52,306 bases of DNA from Actinomycetes bacterium (GTDB lineage Bacteria; Actinomycetota; Acidimicrobiia; Acidimicrobiales; SZUA-35), in contig JAJRQY010000078.1 of assembly GCA_024280015.1 (NCBI GenBank), positions 1-52,306 of the forward strand. The letters are read 5' to 3'. This document shows, piece after piece, positions 43,802 through 51,042 of this stretch (the first letter of the stretch is position 1; every line of letters starts with the position of its first letter). The notes under the pieces are model-generated. The model made no database searches, was not told the origin of the DNA, and saw only the letters and a program-made list of their open reading frames with translations. A program made the position numbers and the translations under genes.

Positions 43802-43899
43802 TGTGTCTCTCCCTTTTGTCAGCCGACCCATATGGCCGGACTGGTTTGCTGTTCACTCTCTTGATCGAGATTCCTCTTGATTGAGATCGGTATTCGGCT

Positions 43900-43941
43900 G
43901 TTCAGTTGACGTGTGTTCAGTTGAGGTGATGTTCAAAATGA
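43900..43941. repeat. short degenerate tandem repeat downstream of the SIS gene
   Basis: GTTCAGTTGA occurs at 43900-43909 and 43915-43924, with a weaker GTTCAAAATG at 43931. Spacing is 15-16 bases. It lies between the SIS gene stop and the binding-protein start. No function assigned. Confidence 0.6.
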
Positions 43942-43971
43942 TTGCTGGGGCTGAGGATGCAGCTCGCCGCT

Positions 43972-45060
43972 TCAGGAGTCGTCATCCTGCAGGATGACGA
44001 CGGCGGAGAGGTGACGAGGCTGATCTGGGTTGATGCCCTTGCTGAGTGCGATTCGAAGGCCGAGTCGCTGCAGGATCGGAAGCATGAGAGGCAGATGACC
44101 GAGACCGTCTGGGTCGACATCGGCACTCAGGTAGGACCCCTTCGGAGTCGGCCCCATGGTCACAACGAGCATGGCAGCACCTAGAGAAGCGGCGTCATCA
44201 ACTACTGCAGTGTCGGCCTCGGACGCTGAAGGGTCCAACAAGGCAACCACCAGGGTGGACGAGTCAACCATAGAAATCGGGCCGTGTCGGAAATCGAGAA
44301 GAACGTGAGAGGAACTATCAGTGAGCGCCATCTCATTCATCAGGAGCTGGCCTTCTTGGGCCAATCCAAATCCAAGACGAGTTCCAAGAACAATCACCCG
44401 TTCGAACCGTTCCAACGGACCTAGTTGGTCCAGGACGGAGTCAGCTCGTTCGATCGCCGCTGATCCAGCCACCTCAACTACTTCAGAAGTCTGAAGATTG
44501 CCGCCGCCGAGGATGGTGGCCAGCCCCTGGGCCATAGCTAGCAGGGCCGAGAATGAGCGGGTTTGCACCACGCTCGGTTCGTAGCCTTCGTCCGTCGAGA
44601 TGACGAAGTCGGCCAGTCCGGGCAAGGTGCTTTGCGACCGCGTGGTGATACACCACACGTTCTGTCCACCGCGCGCTCGGAAGGCCGCTACCGCTTGGAC
44701 CATCTCCGATGTCTCGCCCGATCGTGAGGCAACGATCAGGAGCGCCCGCTTTGGTTCCGCAATTGGCCAACCACCATCCCCGAGGTAGGCCGACCCTGGA
44801 GCAGCCGAGCAAGAAAGGCCGACCGCGTCTTGTAACAGCGGTGCTGTTGTTTGAGACAGGTAATTGACTGAACCACAGCCGGTTATGTGGACCTGATCAA
44901 TGTCCAGGTCATTCCAAGCTTGGCGGATCTCATCTGCTCGGGACAGCAACATGTCATTGACGGCTGTCCATGCGTCAATCTGACCGCTGATGTCGGCTGA
45001 GGTTGCGAAGCCGAGCTGGTCAGAGTCAGACGAGGCAACAGTTTGGTCAAGGGCGTTCAT
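43972..45060 (-). CDS. AgaS-like double-SIS aminosugar deaminase/isomerase
   Basis: A 362-residue protein with two SIS sugar-isomerase domains. HITGCGSVNYLSQT, then VASRSGETSEMVQAVAAFRARGG, is the first phosphosugar site. VIVLGTRLGFGLAQEGQLLMNEMALTDSSSHVLLDFRHGPISMV is the second, with the FRHGP loop. The end GINPDQPRHLSAVVILQ matches the GlmS/AgaS C-terminus. AgaS converts galactosamine-6-phosphate to tagatose-6-phosphate and ammonia. With a LacC-type kinase and LacD-type aldolase next to it, that assignment is the best guess. It overlaps the DeoR stop by four bases. Confidence 0.88.
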   Translation of the reverse strand: MNALDQTVASSDSDQLGFATSADISGQIDAWTAVNDMLLSRADEIRQAWNDLDIDQVHITGCGSVNYLSQTTAPLLQDAVGLSCSAAPGSAYLGDGGWPIAEPKRALLIVASRSGETSEMVQAVAAFRARGGQNVWCITTRSQSTLPGLADFVISTDEGYEPSVVQTRSFSALLAMAQGLATILGGGNLQTSEVVEVAGSAAIERADSVLDQLGPLERFERVIVLGTRLGFGLAQEGQLLMNEMALTDSSSHVLLDFRHGPISMVDSSTLVVALLDPSASEADTAVVDDAASLGAAMLVVTMGPTPKGSYLSADVDPDGLGHLPLMLPILQRLGLRIALSKGINPDQPRHLSAVVILQDDDS

Positions 45061-45830
45061 GAAATCACGTCCTCGGCGAACAGGATTTGCACGCCCTTGT
45101 CACGAATGGCAGATAGGGCTGGCTCCGCGGCCTTCTTGGAAGTTATGACCACCGAAATATCTGAGACGGCCGCTACTTGGAAGGTGCTGACCTGACCAAA
45201 TTTGGAGTGGTCAGCCAAGATCGTGTGATGGTCAGCCACCCGAAGGATGGTGCGGTCGGTGGTGGCTTCGTCGATCGAGCTGTTGGTGAAGCCTCGCTCG
45301 GCGTCCAATCCACGGATCCCCATGAAGACCCGATCGGCACGGATCTTGCTGATGGCTTCATCGGCCAATGGGCTCACCATCGAACCCTCGGAGTGACGAA
45401 ACAGTCCGCCAATGATGATCAACTCGACGTCTTCACGTTCGACCAGTTGGAGGATGACGGGAAGTGAGTTGGTGATGACCCGAAGACCACTCCGCCCATG
45501 TAGGTAGGGAACCATGCTGGCCACGGTTGTTCCGCTTCCAAGGAAGATGGTTTCGCCGTCGCAGATCTGGCTTGCGGCGGCCTTTGCGATCAGGTCCTTC
45601 TCGCCGGAATTTGTCTCTTCGCGAAGCCGCCTCGGTGGCTCGTGATCAATGTCGACTCGAAGGGCGCCGCCATGGGTCCGCCGAATCCTGCCCTGGGAAG
45701 CGAGCTCGTCAAGGTCACGGCGAATGGTTGCTTCGCTGACATCGAGGGCACGATTGATCTCACTGATCCGCAGTTCTCCACGTTCGTCCAACAAGTCACG
45801 AATTCGGGAATGGCGCACTTCTTTCAGCAA
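45057..45830 (-). CDS. DeoR-family transcriptional regulator of the sugar operon
   Basis: A 257-residue regulator. The frame is open to 45920, but a TTG at 45830 preceded by AAGGAG gives the canonical DeoR start LLKEVRHSRIRDLLDERGELRISEIN and lies downstream of the predicted transcription start. The winged HTH contains VSEATIRRDLDELASQGRIRRTHGGAL. The effector domain (DeoRC) has IFLGSGTTVASM and ITNSLPVILQL and binds a phosphosugar. It heads the operon and is probably autoregulatory; the ligand is likely a pathway phosphosugar. Confidence 0.9.
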   Translation of the reverse strand: MLKEVRHSRIRDLLDERGELRISEINRALDVSEATIRRDLDELASQGRIRRTHGGALRVDIDHEPPRRLREETNSGEKDLIAKAAASQICDGETIFLGSGTTVASMVPYLHGRSGLRVITNSLPVILQLVEREDVELIIIGGLFRHSEGSMVSPLADEAISKIRADRVFMGIRGLDAERGFTNSSIDEATTDRTILRVADHHTILADHSKFGQVSTFQVAAVSDISVVITSKKAAEPALSAIRDKGVQILFAEDVIS

Positions 45831-45891
45831 CCTCGACTCCTTTCCCTCATCGGTCAGTAAATCTTGCACAACCCGCCATGAACTAGGCAGG

Positions 45892-45920
45892 ACCGTAACC
45901 AACCTCACAAAACTTGTCAA
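45892..45920 (-). promoter_or_regulatory. sigma70-like promoter of the sugar operon
   Basis: On the minus strand TTGACA (45920-45915, a perfect -35) is followed by exactly 17 bases and TACGGT (45897-45892, TAnnnT -10). Transcription would begin near 45885, downstream of the TTG at 45920 and upstream of the chosen DeoR start at 45830. No other promoter of this quality was seen in the locus. Confidence 0.65.
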
Positions 45921-45944
45921 ATATGTTGCACGATTGTGTTAGAT
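45914..45944 (+). promoter_or_regulatory. overlapping divergent promoter, possibly leaderless
   Basis: On the plus strand TTGTCA (45914-45919) lies 19 bases before TTAGAT (45939-45944), and the ATG at 45954 begins ten bases after that -10. No Shine-Dalgarno sequence precedes the ATG, so leaderless initiation is possible. The -35 regions of the two divergent promoters occupy the same bases, so one bound repressor could block both. Confidence 0.45.
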
Positions 45945-45953
45945 TTTGTTGAT

Positions 45954-47357
45954 ATGCAGAATGATCAGCATCGGCCGTCCTCGGTCCGTCTCGTTGCTTC
46001 CCGTCCCAGTTGGGCGGTCGCAACCCAATTGTTGGTCCTGATTCTTTTGATGGTGGGAGGGCTCATGGCCTGCAGTTCGAGCAAAGACCAACCCAGTGGA
46101 GGACACGAATTCCACGTCGATCCAGGGGGAGACGATGCTGATGATGGGTCAACGGCAAAGCCTTGGCAGAACCTTCAATTCGCCGCCGATCAGTTGCAAC
46201 CGGGCGACACCCTTGTTGTCCATGGCGGCTCCTATCCCGCTCCGCTGATCATCAACGCGCAGGGCAGCGAAGATGGCGGGATGGTCACCATTCGCAGCGC
46301 GGTGGAAGAGGTGGCCATTATTGACGGAACCGAAACCGAGATCGGCAAGGGCTTCTTCGGCCTGGTGCAGATTCGCAACGGCCACCATGTCCGACTTGAT
46401 GGGTTCGAGATCGCCAACGGATCCACGGAGAAGTCCCGACGGAATCCAGTTGGCATCTTCGTTACTGGATCTGGCTCACACATCGAGCTGCTCAACAACG
46501 ACATTCATCACATCGCAGCCCTGTCAACCACTGGACAGCGAGATGCACACGGCATCGCCGTCTACGGCACCTCAGAGGAAGCAATTACCGATGTCGTCCT
46601 CGCCGGAAACAAGGTGCATGACCTGACCCTTGGAACGAGCGAAGCCATTGTCATCAATGGCAATGTCGATGGTTTCGTCATTGAGGACAATGAGGTCTAC
46701 GACAACGACAATATTGGCATCGACATCATCGGCTTCGAAGGCAAGGCCCCCGTTCCCGAATTGGATCGGGCCCGAAACGGCGTCGTTCGCAACAATCTGG
46801 TCTACAACATCGACACCGGTGACAATCCGGTCTATCCCGAGCGCAATGCTGGCGGGATCTACGTTGATGGTGGCTCCGATGTAGTAATCGAAGACAATGT
46901 CGTGCACCACAGCAATATGGGTATCGAGATCGCTAGCGAGGCGAAGTCGGGTGACACCAGCAGGATCATTGTCCGCAACAATCATCTCTACGCCAATCAC
47001 CTGACGGGGTTGGCCATGGGTGGCTATGACGAGAATCGAGGGCGAACCGAAGGATGCGAGGTGACCGGCAATCGCTTTGAAGGAAACGACACCGACGATG
47101 TTGGTTGGGGTGAGCTGGTGATCCAGTTTGACGTGCGCGACAACATCGTCAGCGACAATCTCTTTATCGCCGGACCCAGTGGCCGTTTCATCAGTAACGC
47201 TTGGAAAGAGAACGCAGGCTCAGTCTTCAACAACAATGTGTATGTCTCGTCCGGCGAGACCTTCTGGGAATGGCAACAAACCGAGTACGAGAGCTTTGCC
47301 GAGTATCAGCTTGGAACCGGCAACGACGCCGACTCTGAGTTCCGCACCAGCGAATAG
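45954..47357 (+). CDS. secreted right-handed beta-helix lipoprotein
   Basis: A 467-residue exported protein (GTG at 45936 is an alternative start). The signal peptide ends with lipobox LMAC (Cys40). The mature part begins FHVDPGGDDADDGSTAKPWQNLQFAADQLQPGDTLVVHGGSY, the usual entry of PL9/DUF1565-type beta-helices. Many coils follow with N-rich ladders (IELLNNDIHH, VVLAGNKVHDL, FVIEDNEVYDNDNIGIDI, VVRNNLVYNI, IVRNNHLYANHLTGLAMGG). A polysaccharide lyase or hydrolase role on the cell surface is likely; catalytic residues cannot be assigned by eye. Transcribed divergently from the sugar operon. Confidence 0.85.
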   Translation: MQNDQHRPSSVRLVASRPSWAVATQLLVLILLMVGGLMACSSSKDQPSGGHEFHVDPGGDDADDGSTAKPWQNLQFAADQLQPGDTLVVHGGSYPAPLIINAQGSEDGGMVTIRSAVEEVAIIDGTETEIGKGFFGLVQIRNGHHVRLDGFEIANGSTEKSRRNPVGIFVTGSGSHIELLNNDIHHIAALSTTGQRDAHGIAVYGTSEEAITDVVLAGNKVHDLTLGTSEAIVINGNVDGFVIEDNEVYDNDNIGIDIIGFEGKAPVPELDRARNGVVRNNLVYNIDTGDNPVYPERNAGGIYVDGGSDVVIEDNVVHHSNMGIEIASEAKSGDTSRIIVRNNHLYANHLTGLAMGGYDENRGRTEGCEVTGNRFEGNDTDDVGWGELVIQFDVRDNIVSDNLFIAGPSGRFISNAWKENAGSVFNNNVYVSSGETFWEWQQTEYESFAEYQLGTGNDADSEFRTSE

Positions 47358-47482
47358 ACGGTCCAACACGGCCTGACCCGAGCAAGCGTTCAAGCCGTGA
47401 AACGCATGCTCACACCGGCGCCGCAAACGAACAATGTCTTGTCGGTCATGACCTAGCCACGGCTTTCTTCGAAGCGGCGGGA

Positions 47483-48172
47483 GTGGCACTCAACAAGTCG
47501 AACCCCGGGCCGATGGAGGAGCAGCCACCTACTCCCCCCTCGGCCCCAGAGCGCCACCTCACTGAAGGCCTCAACCCCGAGAGACGACAAATGTTGACCG
47601 AAATCACTCAGGAGATATTGGCCGATCTACCCGACAGCGTGAAACTCAGGCAGACAGACATCGAGACCCTGCAGGGTGCTCGAGGGTTCATCTTTGACCG
47701 GCTGGACCTCATCACAACGAGCTTCTACGACATCTTGTTTGGGTTTGAGAAGACCGAGGCGGTCTTTCGCGAGGGCGAAAGGTCTGCCCGAGAAGCAAGT
47801 TTCAAGCATTGGGTTGAACTGACGCTAACCAAAGAGATCAACCAGGAGTACTGGGAATGGCAGGCCTACGTAGGCCTGATTCACGTGAAGAGGGGCATCA
47901 AGAACGACATCTTTGTTCGGATGCTCAACTACGTAACCGAATTGCTTGTTGCCGAGGTCGTGAACAACGTCCCCAAGGAGCAGGCGGTTCCTATTCTGAT
48001 TGCCTGGCTTCGGCTCAGCTCCACTGTTTCCGCACTGATCGTGCAGGGCTACGAGCAGTTCTACCATCAAGCCATTGAAGGTATGACGGGGATTGACGAA
48101 ACATTGCTTGACCGGTTGGTAGCGGTCCAAATCGATGACATGGTTGCCGCCAATCAGCAGTACCGGATGTAG
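47483..48172 (+). CDS. protoglobin-like haem sensor domain protein
   Basis: A 229-residue protein (GTG start 47483; ATG 47513 possible). After a Pro-rich 30-residue tail the protoglobin/globin-sensor fold is evident: DIETLQGARGFIFDRLDLITTSFYDILFGFEKTEAVF, then HWVELTLTKEINQEYWEWQAYVGLIHVKRGIKNDIFVRMLNYVTELL. The proximal haem ligand would be His134 in GLIHVKRGI. There is no attached signalling domain (no GGDEF, kinase or methyl-accepting part), so it is a single-domain protoglobin, possibly O2/NO binding. Neighbours do not reveal its partner. Confidence 0.8.
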   Translation: MALNKSNPGPMEEQPPTPPSAPERHLTEGLNPERRQMLTEITQEILADLPDSVKLRQTDIETLQGARGFIFDRLDLITTSFYDILFGFEKTEAVFREGERSAREASFKHWVELTLTKEINQEYWEWQAYVGLIHVKRGIKNDIFVRMLNYVTELLVAEVVNNVPKEQAVPILIAWLRLSSTVSALIVQGYEQFYHQAIEGMTGIDETLLDRLVAVQIDDMVAANQQYRM

Positions 48173-48200
48173 GCATCGGGTGCTGGCGAAGTGGGGGAAG

Positions 48201-48464
48201 TTAGACGGCCCTTGTCATGCGGGTTTCGTCCTTGTCAGGATCAGACGGGAGCGGCTGGTGATCTCCGGTCTGTTCGAATCCCATTGACTGGTACAGGCCT
48301 TCGGCTGCTTCGTTGCCAGTGGTCACCCACAGGTCATCGCTCCAGGCCATCTCTTTTTCATAGCTTGAGGCGAAGGCCGATGGTGAGTCCAGCAGAGCTG
48401 CCAGCCTCACCGATTTCAACACCGCCATGTCATCTGACTGGATACGACGCACAACAATTGGCAT
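48201..48464 (-). pseudogene. GNAT acetyltransferase remnant with internal deletion
   Basis: An 87-codon open frame whose first half (VVRRIQSDDMAVLKSVRLAALLDSPSAFASSYEKEMAWSDDLW) is a standard GNAT N-terminus. Its second half (VTTGNEAAEGLYQSMGFEQTGDHQPLPSDPDKDETRMTRAV) is a standard GNAT C-terminus. Normal members are about 165-170 residues. The central strands and the acetyl-CoA-binding loop (R/QxxGxG/A) are missing, with an in-frame join at DDLW|VTTGN. The product could not bind acetyl-CoA in the usual way, so it is scored as a deletion pseudogene. Confidence 0.8.
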
Positions 48465-48567
48465 GACTCAGTCTGACCCAAAGGCTGGCGGAAGGCCCGC
48501 CAATTTCAGCCGTCACCATTTTCCGTCATCCGGAGCGGGCGCCCCACTGGCCGCTACTCATTCACGA

Positions 48568-48636
48568 TCTGTACAATTAGCCGACTAGAGTCTATACAAT
48601 TACATTATTAGAAGGCGTACAATTATGTCAGTAGTG
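48568..48636. repeat. three 23-bp phased direct repeats upstream of the AAA/DUF4143 gene
   Basis: TACAATTA occurs at 48572, 48595 and 48618, exactly 23 bases apart. In each copy it is followed by four variable bases and then A-N-TAG, so the repeat unit extends over about 17 bases of each 23. The region is AT-rich against a GC-rich genome. TACAAT also resembles a -10 hexamer. The array ends 40 bases before the ATPase start and looks like an operator or iteron array. Confidence 0.8.
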
Positions 48637-48676
48637 CTGAAAGAATAGGCCGACTACGGGTCTGCACGGAGCAACA

Positions 48677-49936
48677 ATGACCACTGATCAGATCAAACGA
48701 CATCTCAATCCCATGGTCACAAGCGCCATGGATTCATTCCGCGTCGTGGTCCTTCACGGTGCCCGGCAATGCGGCAAAACAACGCTTGCTCGCCTCATCG
48801 CGGCAGAAAAGAACGGAACCTACGTCACCTTTGACGATGATGCTGTTCGCGACGCGGCAACACTGGATCCTCGGGCCTTCCTCACCTCGTTCGCACTCCC
48901 ACTCGTCATTGATGAGATTCAACTGGGAGGAGACCGAGTCATTCGCATGATCAAGCAGATAGTGGACGAGGACTCCACCCCTGGCCAATTTCTTCTTACC
49001 GGTTCCACCAACTTCCTGACGGTTCCGACAATAAGTGAGTCGTTGGCAGGTAGAGCCCGAATCCTTCGCCTCTGGCCTCTCTCAGAAGCAGAGTTGGCTG
49101 GTGAGGATCCACAAATTCCGGATTGGTTTGACGAGGTTCCAAACCACAGCCTCACCTTACGTCGGGACCAGTATCTTGAGCTGGTCAGTCGCGGTGGCTA
49201 TCCCGAGCTCATTGGTCTGGAACCCAATACTCGCCGTGGTTGGATCGAAAGCTATGTCGAAACGGTAACCCAACGAGACATCGTTGCTCTCGCCGATATT
49301 CGGAATGCGAGCGCTCTACCTCGTCTCTTGCGCTGGGCCGCCGCGAACACCAGCGGCCAGATAAACATCGCCAGCGCCGCTCGCGACTTAGGCGTTAATG
49401 CTGCCACCGTCACCTCCTACCTGCAGTGGCTGGAAACTGTCTTTCTTCTTCACCAGCTTCCGGCTTGGTCACGAAATCTCTCGTCTCGAGCAGCACGCAA
49501 ACCAAAATTTCACCTAACCGATAGTGGTATCGCCACTGATCTACTCGGAATGAGTCCAGACACTCTGCAGATTCCAACATCGGTTGCCACTGGGCCCCTC
49601 CTCGAAACATTTACCGTGAATGAAGTAGCCAAACAGTTAGCGTCGAGCCCCAGCCCCGCAACGCTGAGCCACTACAGGGACAACCACCATCGCGAGATTG
49701 ACCTGGTCCTCGAACGCAGAGACGGAGCGACTATTGCCATCGAAATCAAGGCCACGACTTCACCAACCGGTAGCCACCTGAATCATGTGCGGTGGCTTCG
49801 AGACAAGCTGGATGAAGTCAGCCCTGGGACATTCAGAGCCGGCATCCTGCTCCATTGCGGGACTCAGTCCCTCACCATTGGCGACCGCCTCCATCTCCTC
49901 CCAATCAGCTCTCTCTGGACTTCGGCCCCAAGCTAA
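48677..49936 (+). CDS. AAA+ ATPase with DUF4143 domain
   Basis: A 419-residue protein. Walker A is GARQCGKT (residues 28-35) and Walker B is LPLVIDEIQ (Asp79-Glu80); FLLTGSTNFL is sensor-1 like. The middle has YLELVSRGGYPELI, then SYVETVTQRDIVALADI, characteristic of the AAA_14/DUF4143 family. A winged-helix-like segment (INIASAARDLGVNAATVTSYLQWLETVFLLHQLP) and a C-terminal nuclease-like fold (HHREIDLVLERRDGATIAIEIKAT) follow. Such proteins are widespread, strain-variable and of unclear function. GGAG lies upstream of the ATG. AT-rich flanks suggest acquisition. Confidence 0.9.
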   Translation: MTTDQIKRHLNPMVTSAMDSFRVVVLHGARQCGKTTLARLIAAEKNGTYVTFDDDAVRDAATLDPRAFLTSFALPLVIDEIQLGGDRVIRMIKQIVDEDSTPGQFLLTGSTNFLTVPTISESLAGRARILRLWPLSEAELAGEDPQIPDWFDEVPNHSLTLRRDQYLELVSRGGYPELIGLEPNTRRGWIESYVETVTQRDIVALADIRNASALPRLLRWAAANTSGQINIASAARDLGVNAATVTSYLQWLETVFLLHQLPAWSRNLSSRAARKPKFHLTDSGIATDLLGMSPDTLQIPTSVATGPLLETFTVNEVAKQLASSPSPATLSHYRDNHHREIDLVLERRDGATIAIEIKATTSPTGSHLNHVRWLRDKLDEVSPGTFRAGILLHCGTQSLTIGDRLHLLPISSLWTSAPS

Positions 49937-49954
49937 GGCCCGACCGCTGGACAG

Positions 49955-50950
49955 CTAGTTGACACACAACCCAACCCTGCCCTTTTGTGCATCCAGAGTG
50001 GCCATGCCGCCAACCGGGAGGGTCATGATGGGAAAGGTGTGGCCAAAGTCCATGTTGGCAACGATCGGGATTCCCTGGAGCTCACGCTTGGAGGCAATGA
50101 TCTGCGCCAACTTCTCCCGGTTCATCTCAACCTGGATCTGGAAACGTCCAATCAAGATTCCAACGACCTGATCGAACCCGGGTTGCTGGATCAGCGAGGT
50201 CAGGTCCCGGTCAAACGTCGCCGGATGCGACTCATAGTCATCTTCAATGAAGACAATGCTTCCGCCAAGGTCGGGCATGAACTCGGTTCCTTGCAACAAG
50301 TTGAGGGTGCAGAGGTTGCCACCGAGCAGGGTGCCCTCGGCTTGCCCCTCAGACAAGATCCAGTAGCCATCATTGTCGCGGATGTCCCGGTTTTCTTGAT
50401 CATCGAACCAGTGATCGTCGCTCCATGTCGGAGCTGGTTTGATGTCCTGAGGATCGGTTCCAAACATGACCGAGGTGAACCACTGAATCGTCTGCTCAGC
50501 ATGCTTGGCCATCCCGAAGCTTGAGTAGTGAGGCCCGGAATAGGTGACAAGCCCGGTGCGAGCATGGATGGCGCAGCTGAGAGCGGTGATGTCGGAGTAG
50601 CCGCAGAAGATCTTGGGATTCGCCGCGATCAGATGCCAATCGAGGTAAGGCAAGAGCTGGTTGGCGTTGTAGCCACCGATGACGCTAAGGATTGCGCCAA
50701 CCTTGGGATCGAGAAAAGCACGATGAAGGTCATCGACCCGGCTCTGGATAGTTGATGAGTCGAAATCATCACATTCGTTGACGTGTTCCCCAAACGACAA
50801 GCTCAAGCCCATTGACGCCAATCGTTCGTCAGCAATCTCGCGTACCTGATGGTTCAGAAAGGACAATGAGGTAGAGGGGGCAATGACTCGAACCTCGTCT
50901 CCCGCTGATAGTCGCTTCGGGATGATCGGAGGATGTTGCGCGCTGGTCAT
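49955..50950 (-). CDS. S66-family peptidase (LD-carboxypeptidase/MccF-like)
   Basis: A 331-residue serine peptidase. The ATG at 50950 (MTSAQHPPIIPKRL) is chosen; the open frame continues upstream without homology. The nucleophile is in FCGYSDITAL, the acid Glu in GSIVFIEDDYE, and the His in ANMDFGHTFP, as in LdcA and MccF. LdcA trims murein tetrapeptides; MccF cleaves microcin C-type aminoacyl nucleotides. The EDDYE and GGNLCTLNLLQGTEF context resembles the MccF branch slightly more. It is tail-to-tail with the ATPase gene and divergent from the MFS gene. Confidence 0.9.
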   Translation of the reverse strand: MTSAQHPPIIPKRLSAGDEVRVIAPSTSLSFLNHQVREIADERLASMGLSLSFGEHVNECDDFDSSTIQSRVDDLHRAFLDPKVGAILSVIGGYNANQLLPYLDWHLIAANPKIFCGYSDITALSCAIHARTGLVTYSGPHYSSFGMAKHAEQTIQWFTSVMFGTDPQDIKPAPTWSDDHWFDDQENRDIRDNDGYWILSEGQAEGTLLGGNLCTLNLLQGTEFMPDLGGSIVFIEDDYESHPATFDRDLTSLIQQPGFDQVVGILIGRFQIQVEMNREKLAQIIASKRELQGIPIVANMDFGHTFPIMTLPVGGMATLDAQKGRVGLCVN

Positions 50951-51042
50951 GTCCTCATCGTTGCAGGTCCTCGCCACTGGATCTGAGATTTCCGGCCAAC
51001 AGCACCCGCACGCGCCTGGCCATCTGGTTAGCCTCCCGGGCA

